Origin: Lederbergia panacisoli
GTDB lineage: Bacteria > Bacillota > Bacilli > Bacillales > Bacillaceae_C
Length of the DNA stretch: 64,000 nt
NCBI RefSeq assembly: GCF_024626525.1
Contig: NZ_JANJGU010000003.1
Coordinates: 124,001-188,000 of the forward strand
Direction of reading: 5' to 3'
In this document: positions 18,331 through 25,739 of the stretch, one piece after another
Layout of the letters: the number at the start of each line of letters is the position of its first letter
Numbering within the stretch: position 1 is the first letter of the stretch
The notes under the pieces: generated by a model
Databases searched by the model: none
The model's input: only the letters and a program-made list of their open reading frames with translations
What the model was told of the DNA's origin: nothing
Position numbers and translations under genes: made by a program

Positions 18331-19397
18331 CCTTTTTTGGATAGTCCACTTATCGCCTTGGCTATATTGATGGATGCATTCACCTCCGCATGGGACTGGT
18401 ATCCACATTCTATGCAGTAGAAACGATCCCCATTTCGGTTTCGTTTATTGACATGCCCGTTTTTGCACATTTGGGATGTATGTTTCGGATTCACATATTG
18501 CACTTGAATTCCTTTCATTTGTGCTTTGTACTGGATGAATTGTTGCAACTGAGCATGTGCCCAACTATGCAGATTACGCCCAGGTTCTTTGCGAGATTTC
18601 GCCGAATGCCGGATGCCTGCCAAATCTTCCATTCGTATGAGATGAACACCGTTCTCCCATGCGAAGGTGATAATTTGACGGCTTATTTTATGATTCGTAT
18701 CTTTCATCCATCGGGATTCCTTATCCTTTAATGTACGGATCGCTGATAATTTTTTCGCCTTTCCTAGTTCTCGTCTTCGAGAAGCAAAGCGTCTCCTTTT
18801 ATACGCCATTTCTCTGCCATTGAAAAAGATAGTGGATGTCCCAACTGAAGCAACTGCGAGTTGACGCAAACCAACATCAATCCCCATCATCTTCATTCCT
18901 TGTTCAGATGAGTTTTGCTTCACTTCAAACGACAACGTGATGGCCATAAACCATCGTCCTCTTTTTTCATAGAGTTCCGATGCTCCTTGTTTTACTTTTC
19001 CAGATAGAAGTCTATCAAGCCAATATTGTTGGTACTTTTTTACAAAAACTGGTACACCAATCCGTTTATGAAGGGTAGGAAAAGAAACCTTGTACAACTG
19101 ATGATCCTTTTCAACTCTAAGATTTTGATTATTAAAGCCACACCAAAGACGTTGGAATTTTTTCGCCCTTTGATGGTTCCTTTTAGACTTTACTTCCCTG
19201 ATGGTCTGATTCACGATGGCCGAAGGAAACTTTTCTTCTGAAAATAATCGAAAAACTTTTGAAGTGGCTGTTTTGATATTCTCATAATGTAGTAGCCAGT
19301 TTGAAAAAGCGGTATTGATCTCTGTCATTTTATAGTACATAGAGATTTTTTCTTTTGTGGGCTTCTGAAGTTCCAATTTGAGTGTGATTGTTTGCAT
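18324..19397 (-). CDS. tnpB: TnpB RNA-guided nuclease homologue
   Basis: 357-residue TnpB. RuvC-I is GIDVGLRQLAVAS (Asp174) and RuvC-II is IRMEDLAGIR (Glu257). RuvC-III reads SHAEVNASINIA with Glu338 where TnpB proteins normally have Asp. The zinc-ribbon is also altered: one knuckle is C328..C331 (YCIECG), but the first has only Cys311 (TSQMCKNGH), with His315 possibly replacing the missing Cys. An Arg/Lys-rich stretch (YKRRRFASRRRELGKAKK) fits nucleic-acid binding. ATG 19397 is chosen, 8 bp after AAAGGAGG; an in-frame GTG at 19406 overlaps that site. In TnpB systems this nuclease cuts the empty target next to the TAM and so helps retain the element. Confidence 0.9.
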   Translation of the reverse strand: MQTITLKLELQKPTKEKISMYYKMTEINTAFSNWLLHYENIKTATSKVFRLFSEEKFPSAIVNQTIREVKSKRNHQRAKKFQRLWCGFNNQNLRVEKDHQLYKVSFPTLHKRIGVPVFVKKYQQYWLDRLLSGKVKQGASELYEKRGRWFMAITLSFEVKQNSSEQGMKMMGIDVGLRQLAVASVGTSTIFFNGREMAYKRRRFASRRRELGKAKKLSAIRTLKDKESRWMKDTNHKISRQIITFAWENGVHLIRMEDLAGIRHSAKSRKEPGRNLHSWAHAQLQQFIQYKAQMKGIQVQYVNPKHTSQMCKNGHVNKRNRNGDRFYCIECGYQSHAEVNASINIAKAISGLSKKGL

Positions 19398-19418
19398 GAT
19401 ATTCACCTCCTTTCTCCT

Positions 19419-19450
19419 ATTATAACATAGTACTGGAACGTATGTTCCAG
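19419..19450 (-). promoter_or_regulatory. tnpB extended -10 promoter with overlapping palindrome
   Basis: Minus strand TGTTATAAT (plus 19419-19427) is an extended -10. Directly upstream, CTGGAAC-GTAT-GTTCCAG (19433-19450) covers the -35 region and could be a repressor site or hairpin limiting tnpB expression. Confidence 0.55.
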
Positions 19451-19511
19451 AAGAAAAAGGAGTTAATAAACATACGTTTCACTCATGTACAAAGCATCTT
19501 CAAATACTTGA

Positions 19512-19586
19512 AGTGGCACCAACCTTTGGTTTTAAGTGCCACTCCGTATTTGACCTCACTTTCATCCCATGCCTAAAGGCGATGGG
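19512..19586. repeat. Left-end subterminal hairpins of the element
   Basis: Two hairpins: AGTGGCAC (19512-19519) with GTGCCACT (19536-19543), and CCCAT-GCC-TAAA-GGC-gATGGG (19566-19586). The second, about 23 bp from the left end, has the short imperfect form recognised by HUH transposases of the IS200/IS605 group. Confidence 0.7.
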
Positions 19587-20181
19587 CTTTGGCGTTCGGA
19601 AAATATGTAGTAAGACTACTTTTGCAAAAACTCTAGAACAACAGTTGCACAACTCAATTGTCATTGACCAAGATAACCATGCTGAATTTATAAACACCTT
19701 TTACAAAAGCTTGCTGCCTAAGCGAGGACCGAATACGATTAAATTCGCCATTACACAAACCATTGTAGACTATGCTGTGAATCAGACTAGTTTTCATATT
19801 ATTCTCTGCAACTCAAATCGCTCTCGAAAGGACCGCATGGATCTGCTTAAACACTTTCATGATAAAGGATTCACTAGCATTCTTGTTCATTTTGATATTC
19901 CTGATCATGTTCTTCAAGCGCGGGTGGCCAATAGTCAACGGAATACAACTATATTTAGGAGTGCTGCGACTTTTGAAGAAGTGCTTAATAGGCAAATGGC
20001 TGAGTCTAATAAAAGCGAGCTAATTGCTCCAATAGAAGGTGAAGCAGATAATCTTTTTGTCATTAATAATAATGATGAAGTTGAGTCCGTTATTCGAAAG
20101 ATTGTTGATATTAATCAAAAATTATAATAGTCAAAGTTCATCTATAATTGTCCAAAATAATTAGATCTTAAGAATACAATG

Positions 20182-20211
20182 TTGACAACTGAATAGTGAT
20201 TATTTTATGAT
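20182..20211 (+). promoter_or_regulatory. Promoter of the manganese-riboswitch operon
   Basis: TTGACA (20182-20187), 18-bp spacer, TATGAT (20206-20211). It places the transcript start near 20218, just before the riboswitch P1 arm. Confidence 0.7.
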
Positions 20212-20230
20212 TAATATATATTTTAATAGT

Positions 20231-20390
20231 TCTCCTAAAGGGGAGTAGCTTTAATAGCAAAGTCGTCATTACGGAGTTACCCACTCTCGGCTTTGTTGGC
20301 AACAGATCGTTGTTAGCGAGACCTTTACCAATCGGTAAAGGTCTCTATTTGCATAAAAAACCTTTACCAAAAAACGGTAAAGGTTTTTTT
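20231..20390 (+). promoter_or_regulatory. yybP-ykoY manganese riboswitch with four-arm terminator switch
   Basis: The aptamer matches the yybP-ykoY class closely: GGGGAGTAGC (20240-20249), CAAAGTCGTCA (about 20259-20269), CGGCTTTGTTGGCA (about 20288-20301) and TTAGCGAGACCTTTA. P1 pairs TAAAGG (20236-20241) with CCTTTA (20322-20327). Four arms follow: a GAGACCTTTACC (20318-20329), b GGTAAAGGTCTC (20334-20345), c AACCTTTACC (20359-20368), d GGTAAAGGTT (20376-20385) plus a T run. Pairing a:b leaves c:d as a terminator; when Mn2+ stabilises P1, a is used and b:c can form, freeing d. This predicts an ON switch, as known for the class. Gene stretch 20128-20450 holds only this and its promoter. Confidence 0.93.
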
Positions 20391-20450
20391 GTTTGGGATC
20401 GACCATTGAATTACAATGATCCAATTAAAAAATGGAAGAAGGATGACGTC

Positions 20451-20573
20451 ATGAGAAAAGCAAAAGTTTCTTTATCTGATTTAATTAGCAAAAATAAGGA
20501 AGAGCTTCTGAAAGATAAGGCATTAATTGAAAAAATTGAAAAACGTGTAGATGAAAAATACATTAAAAAATAA
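20451..20573 (+). CDS. Small basic peptide resembling Fur-regulated FbpB
   Basis: 40-residue Lys-rich peptide starting MRKAKVSLSDLISKNKEELL and ending in an amphipathic helix with KIEKRVDEKY. This matches the pattern of the FbpB family (short basic proteins thought to act with the FsrA small RNA in iron sparing). ATG 20451 has AAGGA 7 bp upstream; longer frames run back into the riboswitch and are not credible. It is the first gene after the manganese riboswitch terminator, with the Spo0M-like gene 16 bp downstream. Family assignment is by pattern and is moderate. A manganese rather than iron input would be unusual. Confidence 0.7.
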   Translation: MRKAKVSLSDLISKNKEELLKDKALIEKIEKRVDEKYIKK

Positions 20574-20589
20574 TAAAGGAGGATAATTA

Positions 20590-20976
20590 TTGATATTAAG
20601 GAAATGTATGTCCCTATTAGGGATTGGTTCAGCACAAATAGATCTTATTCTGTCTAAGGATACTTATAAAGCAGGGGAGTATGTTAACGGATATTTCTTA
20701 ATCAAAGGTGGTACAATTGACCAACAATTAAAACGAATTAATTGTGAATTGATTATGAATGACCAATGTAAGGGTATTGAAAAAATAATGGATATACGAA
20801 CCATTTTGACATCGAAGCGTATCCAATCAGAAGAATTATATGAAATATCATTTGCTTTTAAGCTTCCAACTACTATTCGGGATTCTTCAGAAGAAATATC
20901 CTACTATTTTAAAACTAAGCTTACTTTTGACGAAGGGGTGGAAAGTAAAGACCAAGATGATATCTACATCAGTTAA
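20590..20976 (+). CDS. Short Spo0M-like arrestin-fold protein
   Basis: 128-residue protein resembling the N-terminal arrestin-like domain of Spo0M: LGIGSAQIDLILSKDTYKAGEYVNGYFLIKGG, then KRINCELIM. Spo0M is a cytosolic, membrane-associated sporulation-control protein of about 250 residues in Bacillus subtilis; this one holds only one domain, so it is either a short subfamily or reduced. TTG 20590 is the start: AAAGGAGG lies 7 bp upstream, whereas ATG 20608 is 25 bp away. It is the second gene of the manganese-riboswitch operon and precedes ecsC by 30 bp. Its role here is unknown. Confidence 0.75.
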   Translation: MILRKCMSLLGIGSAQIDLILSKDTYKAGEYVNGYFLIKGGTIDQQLKRINCELIMNDQCKGIEKIMDIRTILTSKRIQSEELYEISFAFKLPTTIRDSSEEISYYFKTKLTFDEGVESKDQDDIYIS

Positions 20977-21006
20977 AATGGGACAAGAAGGGAGGATGTA
21001 TAACTA

Positions 21007-21810
21007 ATGATCGAAACTCAAGAACAACTACTTGTTGAACTAAAAAAGAGTGAGGTTTGGGAAAAAGACCAAAGTGGATTATGGTTTTGGGAAAAACTTG
21101 GTCGTCTTCCTTTCAAGCTTTTGGACAAACTGACACCTGCTTTTTTACAAAGAAAAATTGGAGTTATCCTAGATGAGCTCGGTCAATATATTCAATCGGG
21201 TGGCAGGTATTTAAGCTCGGTATCTTCGCTAAAATCGTATTATCCTAATAATAATGTTCAAACATTGCGGGACTTGGATTTAATTTCTATTAATGAAATG
21301 GATCATGCAGTTAGGAAACTTAAAAAAAGCCGAAAACGACTGGCAACTTTCCAAGGGGCAAGTACGGGAATCGGAGGAATTTTTACTATATCGATTGATA
21401 TTCCATTGCTCCTAGGTCTTCAATTAAAAACCCTTCAGGATATAGCGATTTGTTACGGTTATGATCCGAACGATAAAAAGGAAAGGGTATTTATTGTCAA
21501 AATCCTACAGTTTGTTTCATCAGATATTATCGGGAAGCAGGCAATATTAAAACAATTATCGCTAATCGATTCTTCTGATGAAGGTGCGAAAAGAAGCGCT
21601 GTTTCAGAACTCCAAGGCTGGCGAGAAGTGATCATCAAATACAGAGACCATGTCGGTTGGAAAAAGGTTTTTCAAATGATTCCAATTGCAGGACTGATTT
21701 TTGGTGCTTTTGTAAACCGTTCCTCAATTAATGAACTATCAGAAGCTGGAATCATGCTTTATCGAAAGAGAAGGATTAAAGAACGCTTAGCTCGATTGGA
21801 TGATAAATGA
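21007..21810 (+). CDS. EcsC-family protein
   Basis: 267-residue EcsC-family protein; the family is membrane-associated and poorly understood (EcsC sits with an ABC exporter in Bacillus). The core includes AVRKLKKSRKRLATFQGASTGIGGIFTISIDIPLLLGLQLKTLQDIAICYGYDPNDKKERVF, read here in parts, with a Gly-rich hydrophobic stretch (residues 120-145) and a second one near 225-240 (MIPIAGLIFGAFVNRSSI). GGGAGG precedes the ATG. It is the last gene of the riboswitch operon; a hairpin follows the stop. No EcsA/EcsB transporter genes are nearby. Confidence 0.85.
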   Translation: MIETQEQLLVELKKSEVWEKDQSGLWFWEKLGRLPFKLLDKLTPAFLQRKIGVILDELGQYIQSGGRYLSSVSSLKSYYPNNNVQTLRDLDLISINEMDHAVRKLKKSRKRLATFQGASTGIGGIFTISIDIPLLLGLQLKTLQDIAICYGYDPNDKKERVFIVKILQFVSSDIIGKQAILKQLSLIDSSDEGAKRSAVSELQGWREVIIKYRDHVGWKKVFQMIPIAGLIFGAFVNRSSINELSEAGIMLYRKRRIKERLARLDDK

Positions 21811-21833
21811 CTAATCTTCTTGAGAATGCAAAA

Positions 21834-21862
21834 AGAAGGGTCATAGTTGGCCCTTCTATTAT
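21834..21862. terminator. Terminator between convergent ecsC and methyltransferase genes
   Basis: AGAAGGG (21834-21840) pairs with CCCTTCT (21851-21857), A-rich before and T/A-rich after, so it may stop both genes. Confidence 0.75.
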
Positions 21863-22635
21863 TCTTTTATCCCTATAACACGAATCCTTTTATAATCAGC
21901 TGTCCATTTCCCTTCATGATATAAAGTTTCTCTTAATTTATTTTCAACATTTTTGATAATATGGTCCTTTTTATTTTCAGGAATTCCTTCCAACATGTCG
22001 CTTGCAAACATACTTATCCAATTCTGTAATCCATTATCTCCTTCGAGCGGAGTAGGTCTGTCAAAATGTTGAGCAAAAGTGACTCTAAAGCCCGATTCTT
22101 CCATTAAAGATGAATACTCCCCTATGCTTGGAAAAAACCAAGGAAACTGTTCAATATTCTTTTCATATCCTTCATCTTTTAGTAGACTGATCATCTCATC
22201 TGTTATGAATTGAACATTTCCCTTTCCTCCAAATTCAGCGACAAATCTCCCGCCGCTTTTTATTGCTTTATAAATACTATGCAATGCTTGATCTGGCGGT
22301 TTTACCCAATGAAGTGTAGCATTGGAAAATACCGCATCAAATTCGTTCGTATAGTTTAAATCAGTTGCATCTCTAACATCAAAGTGGAGATTCGGATACT
22401 TACTTTTTGCTAGCGAAACCATATTTTCAGACTTATCTACACCTATAACATCCATCCCACGATCATATAAATGCTTTGCCAAATCTCCTGTTCCACACCC
22501 AAGGTCGAGTATTTTTTCTCCTTTTCTAGGATCCAACAATTCAACTAATTGAGTACCAAGTGCCGAAACAAATGAATGCTTATGATCATACAAATGTGCA
22601 TTCCAAGAATCCTTTATGTTTTTGACATTTTCCAA
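21859..22635 (-). CDS. Class I SAM-dependent methyltransferase (trans-aconitate methyltransferase-like)
   Basis: 258-residue methyltransferase. Motif I is KILDLGCGTGDLAKHL, motif II VIGVDKSENM, motif III DVRDATDL, and motif IV FDAVFSNATLHWVKPPDQAL, the last being typical of trans-aconitate methyltransferase relatives. TTG 22635 is chosen: AGGAG lies 8 bp upstream. The longer ATG at 22680 has no ribosome binding site and overlaps a TATAAT that looks like the gene's own -10. It is divergent from a LysR gene, a classic arrangement in which the LysR protein controls the neighbour. Substrate unknown. Confidence 0.85.
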   Translation of the reverse strand: MENVKNIKDSWNAHLYDHKHSFVSALGTQLVELLDPRKGEKILDLGCGTGDLAKHLYDRGMDVIGVDKSENMVSLAKSKYPNLHFDVRDATDLNYTNEFDAVFSNATLHWVKPPDQALHSIYKAIKSGGRFVAEFGGKGNVQFITDEMISLLKDEGYEKNIEQFPWFFPSIGEYSSLMEESGFRVTFAQHFDRPTPLEGDNGLQNWISMFASDMLEGIPENKKDHIIKNVENKLRETLYHEGKWTADYKRIRVIGIKE

Positions 22636-22724
22636 CCGTCCCACTCCTCTAATTAGGCTGTTATTTTTTGTTAATTCCATTATACTTAATGAAAAACATT
22701 ATGAATATTAACAAAAAATGATTC

Positions 22725-22745
22725 CATTAATAACGAACTGTTATT
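22725..22745. promoter_or_regulatory. Candidate LysR operator between divergent genes
   Basis: TTAATAAC-N5-GTTATTAA (22725-22745), a perfect interrupted palindrome fitting the T-N11-A rule, 18 bp before the LysR start. Autoregulation and control of the methyltransferase are inferred. Confidence 0.6.
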
Positions 22746-22763
22746 AAATAGGAGAGAAATTGT

Positions 22764-23657
22764 ATGGATATAAAATGGCTAAAAACATTTATAATCGCTG
22801 CAAAGCATGAAAATTTTCGTAAGGCCTCAGAAGAGCTATTTCTTACTCAGCCAGCCGTAACAAAACATATTAAAAGACTTGAAGAAAACCTTAACAGCCA
22901 GTTATTTGATAGAATTGGGAAAAATATTACACTTACAGCTGCTGGTCATAAATTCCTACCCCACGCTAAAGAAATGATGTCTACATTTGAACAAGGCCTG
23001 GAAGACTTTGAAGCTTGGAAGCAAGGTTACCACCGAAAATTAATCATAACTACCGCACCTCAAATTGCATCATCTATCCTACCTTCCATATTGCGAAGTT
23101 TTACAGAGAAAAATCCCGATATTGAAGTGTTAATCAACATCCTTAGTTCATATGAGATTGGCGATGAAATTAGTGCGGGAAGAGCGGATCTAGGATTAAC
23201 AAGAATAAAGCCAATACAAACGAATATAAATTGTCAGGTTATTCACGAGGAGCCCGTTCTTCTTGTTGGTCCAAATATTGCAGATCAAAATAGCAAATAT
23301 GATGAAACGATGGCCCTACAAAAATATCGAATAATCACACATAATCATCCGGAATATTGGGATGATCTATTAAATAAAATTAAGAGATTTTACCCAGCTG
23401 TTCGAACAATGAAAGTGAATCAAATTGAGATTACGAAACAATTTATCGAACAAGGGCTGGGGATATCTTATTTGCCGGCTACGATGGTGAAGGAAGAAAT
23501 AAAAATTGAACGACTATCAGAAATAAAACCAGATAAAATATATCCTCCTACTTCCTCAACTTATCTTTTGACAAAAGTAGTAACAAGCGAAGCAAGTGAA
23601 TTCATTGAATTCTTAAAGGAATCGATCCATTTGAAAGAGGGGTTTAAATGCAGATAA
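22764..23657 (+). CDS. LysR-family transcriptional regulator
   Basis: 297-residue LysR regulator. The N-terminal winged helix-turn-helix is clear (FRKASEELFLTQPAVTKHIK, residues 18-37; LEENLNSQLFDRIGKNITLT), followed by the linker helix and a periplasmic-binding-like effector domain (about 90-290). It has the start of a typical CysL/YwfK-like protein but the ligand cannot be told. GGAGAG precedes the ATG. The next NUDIX gene starts 10 bp before its stop, so the LysR, NUDIX and GNAT genes are likely one transcript. Confidence 0.92.
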   Translation: MDIKWLKTFIIAAKHENFRKASEELFLTQPAVTKHIKRLEENLNSQLFDRIGKNITLTAAGHKFLPHAKEMMSTFEQGLEDFEAWKQGYHRKLIITTAPQIASSILPSILRSFTEKNPDIEVLINILSSYEIGDEISAGRADLGLTRIKPIQTNINCQVIHEEPVLLVGPNIADQNSKYDETMALQKYRIITHNHPEYWDDLLNKIKRFYPAVRTMKVNQIEITKQFIEQGLGISYLPATMVKEEIKIERLSEIKPDKIYPPTSSTYLLTKVVTSEASEFIEFLKESIHLKEGFKCR

Positions 23658-24112
23658 GAAACTCAATAAAAGCAATCATCATTAAAGGGGAAAATATACT
23701 ATTAACAAAAAACCATGACCATGAAGGAATATTTTATCTCTGTCCAGGTGGTGGTCAGGAGCATGGAGAAACTTTTCATGAAACTTTAGAACGGGAATGC
23801 TTGGAAGAGATTGGACAAAAGGTTAGCATCGGGGAACTGTTATATATACGTGAATATATTGGTAAAAACCATGAACATTCGGCTTTTGATTTTAACGTGC
23901 ATCAAATTGAATATTATTTTGAGTGCCAACTTAATAAATCTGAGGAAATGAGTTTCCACCCTTCTAATCCCGACCAGCATCAAATAGGAATTGAGTGGGT
24001 GCCAATTCATGAATTGCTACAATACCGGATGTATCCACAACAACTAAGAAAACATATTATAAAACATGTAAACGGAGAAAAAACTCCTATCTACTTAGGA
24101 GATTGTAATTAA
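23648..24112 (+). CDS. NUDIX hydrolase
   Basis: 154-residue NUDIX enzyme with box GGGQEHGETFHETLERECLE followed by EIG, in which the REVxEE helix is conserved as RECLEEIG. Strongly acidic and His-rich loop near residue 85 (NHEHSAFDFNVHQIEYYFEC). The ATG overlaps the end of the LysR gene by 10 bp and has GAGGGG upstream. It resembles MutT-like enzymes but specificity is unknown. A GNAT gene follows 21 bp later. Confidence 0.87.
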   Translation: MQIRNSIKAIIIKGENILLTKNHDHEGIFYLCPGGGQEHGETFHETLERECLEEIGQKVSIGELLYIREYIGKNHEHSAFDFNVHQIEYYFECQLNKSEEMSFHPSNPDQHQIGIEWVPIHELLQYRMYPQQLRKHIIKHVNGEKTPIYLGDCN

Positions 24113-24133
24113 AGTAGGGAAAGGACCAGGAAA

Positions 24134-24631
24134 ATGGAATATATCATTCGCAAAATGACAAAAGAAGACATCCTGCAAGTCCAAATTGTTGCAAAAACAA
24201 GTTGGAATCATACATATAAAAACATTATCCCGATTGAAGTTCAGGAAAACTTCCTAAGATCCGCTTATGGTGACGAAATGATGCGGCAACGTTTAGAACA
24301 TTCTATTATGTATGTAGCCGAAGTTGATGGTGAAATTGTCGGCTTTGCTAATTATTCTCACGTACAAGAGGGTGGCAAGGTTGAACTTTATGCTATCTAT
24401 TTATATCCTGATTACCAAGGAAAGGGAATAGGAACTTCCTTATTAAAAACGGGAATGAATAATCTTGAAAATGTAAAAGAGATATATATAAACGTAGAAA
24501 AGAATAATAAGATTGGAAAAACCTTTTACACATCAAAAGGTTTTGAAGTAGTTTCAGAATTTGATGATGAATTAGATGGACATATTCTAAAAACGATTAG
24601 GATGGTCTTAAAAGTGCAGGCTCAACTTTGA
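24134..24631 (+). CDS. GNAT-family N-acetyltransferase (PaiA-like)
   Basis: 165-residue acetyltransferase. The acetyl-CoA loop is DYQGKGIGTSLLK (near residue 95), preceded by strand VELYAIYLYP and followed by YINVEKNNKIGKTFYTSKGFEVV. This layout resembles PaiA (polyamine N-acetyltransferase) and related small GNATs. AAGGACCAGG provides a ribosome binding site before the ATG. It is followed 18 bp later by another GNAT gene, so the two are co-transcribed. Confidence 0.88.
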   Translation: MEYIIRKMTKEDILQVQIVAKTSWNHTYKNIIPIEVQENFLRSAYGDEMMRQRLEHSIMYVAEVDGEIVGFANYSHVQEGGKVELYAIYLYPDYQGKGIGTSLLKTGMNNLENVKEIYINVEKNNKIGKTFYTSKGFEVVSEFDDELDGHILKTIRMVLKVQAQL

Positions 24632-24649
24632 AATAAAGAGGCGATCAAT

Positions 24650-25171
24650 ATGGAAAATGTATTTTTATTAAAACCCACCTTGGAATTGCAAGAAGAATAT
24701 TTAGGTTTCTATCAAGAATGGAAAGGAAGTCAGGAAGATATGGTTCCTTGGGTCATAAGTAAAGACCCATCTGATTTCCAAGGGATGGTTCAATTTCTTA
24801 TGGATAATGAAAGAGGAGAAAATCTGCCTGATAACTGGGTTCCAGATTCTACCTTTTGGTTGGTTACTGAAAGTAAAAAGATTATTGGTGCAGTAAACAT
24901 TAGACACCGACTCACCGAAACTCTATTTAATTCCGGTGGACATATCGGATATGGGATTCGGCCATCGGAAAGAAAAAAAGGATATGCTACCAAACTTTTG
25001 GAATTATCCTTAGAAAAAGCTAAGGAATTGGGAATTAATAAAGCCCTTGTTGTATGTGATGAAAACAATGTAGCTTCTGAAAAAACGATTTTAAAAAATG
25101 GGGGAATTCCTGACAATAGTTTTATCGAAAAAAATGGAAATATTATAAAAAGGTTTTGGATACATATATAA
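24650..25171 (+). CDS. GNAT-family N-acetyltransferase
   Basis: 173-residue acetyltransferase of the YdaF/RimJ-like type: HIGYGIRPSERKKGYATKLL forms the acetyl-CoA binding strand and loop, with NNVASEKTILKNGG as the C-terminal signature. The N-terminal region (FLLKPTLELQEEYLGFYQEW) is shared by a widespread Bacillus subgroup annotated only as N-acetyltransferase. AGAGGCG precedes the ATG. Substrate unknown. Confidence 0.87.
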   Translation: MENVFLLKPTLELQEEYLGFYQEWKGSQEDMVPWVISKDPSDFQGMVQFLMDNERGENLPDNWVPDSTFWLVTESKKIIGAVNIRHRLTETLFNSGGHIGYGIRPSERKKGYATKLLELSLEKAKELGINKALVVCDENNVASEKTILKNGGIPDNSFIEKNGNIIKRFWIHI

Positions 25172-25244
25172 CTTCCTTTTTTTGTCTTCATCATTTTCCT
25201 GATAGTTGATTAAGTAAACAAAAAATCCAAAGGGGTGCTTTTTA

Positions 25245-25715
25245 GTGAACTATCACATTAGGGTTCGAGCGTGTGCACTAATTATTGAAAACCAAAATAT
25301 CCTCTTAGTGGAGTTTTCTGATGAAAAAGGCGTTCATTATAATTTGCCGGCAGGTGGGGTTGAACCAAACGAATCTATCATTGAGGCTGTACAAAGAGAA
25401 GCTATGGAGGAAGCTACAGTAGAAGTGGAAGTTGGCCCATTGGCATTTGCATATGAATATGCTCCACATATAAATCTTAGCGCTTATGGTAATACACACA
25501 CTTTAGGTTTAATGTTTGAATGTAAAATTAAAGAAGGTTCCATTCCAAAAATGCCTGAAAACCCCGATGAAAATCAAACTAACGTAGTGTGGATTCCGCT
25601 TTCTGAATTGAAAGATATTAAACTTTATCCAAATATCACAGGGCATATATTTAATTACATACACAACAAAAGAAATATAGAATTAATTGAAGAGCAGAAA
25701 TTAGAAAAATATTAA
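25245..25715 (+). CDS. NUDIX hydrolase
   Basis: 156-residue NUDIX enzyme with N-terminus RVRACALIIENQNILLVEFS and box GGVEPNESIIEAVQREAMEE followed by A. The REAMEEA helix keeps the metal-binding glutamates, although the usual terminal Gly after EE is Ala. GTG 25245 is the start with AAAGGGGTG upstream. It is the fourth NUDIX gene of the 13-26 kb stretch and lies alone before a strong bidirectional terminator. Specificity unknown. Confidence 0.86.
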   Translation: MNYHIRVRACALIIENQNILLVEFSDEKGVHYNLPAGGVEPNESIIEAVQREAMEEATVEVEVGPLAFAYEYAPHINLSAYGNTHTLGLMFECKIKEGSIPKMPENPDENQTNVVWIPLSELKDIKLYPNITGHIFNYIHNKRNIELIEEQKLEKY

Positions 25716-25739
25716 AAAGTTGAATGGAGAACAAATCAA

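Larger units (their letters stand above)
18110..19609. mobile_element. IS200/IS605-superfamily element, IS1341-type (tnpB only)
   Basis: Element of 1,500 bp with tnpB on the minus strand and no tnpA. Ends were placed by reconstructing the interrupted kinase: host sequence ...CATAGCG ends at 18109 and GTAAGACT... resumes at 19610, with no target duplication. In the element's orientation the left end is abutted by TTAC, the same target tetranucleotide used by IS608, and the right end by CGCTATGGG. Subterminal hairpins lie near the left end, as expected for single-strand transposition. Lacking tnpA, it would need a transposase in trans. Ends could be off by one base because of a shared G. Confidence 0.92.
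18067..20127 (+). pseudogene. P-loop kinase (zeta-toxin/AAA_33-like) split by TnpB element
   Basis: Gene interrupted by the 1,500-bp element at 18110-19609. The 5' part (ATG 18067, GGAG 8 bp upstream) encodes MNRLVIITVGKTHS plus one base; the 3' part resumes at 19610. Joining 18109 to 19610 gives one frame of 186 residues with a perfect Walker A, GKTHSGKTT, followed by FAKTLEQQLHNSIVIDQDNH. That layout matches P-loop kinases of the zeta-toxin/gluconate-kinase type. The insertion falls within the glycine codon of the P-loop, so the product must be inactive while the element is present. The restored C-terminal region (ILVHFDIPDHVLQARVANSQ) is typical of a phosphotransferase lid. Original substrate unknown. 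Confidence 0.9.

Noticed and set aside
19513-19609. Apparent N-terminal extension of the kinase fragment starting inside the element
   Set aside because: It is element left-end DNA that happens to be open; the empty-site reconstruction gives the true N-terminus at 18067.
20310-20450. Longer N-terminus for the FbpB-like peptide
   Set aside because: It would be translated from the riboswitch arms and terminator; ATG 20451 has its own ribosome binding site.
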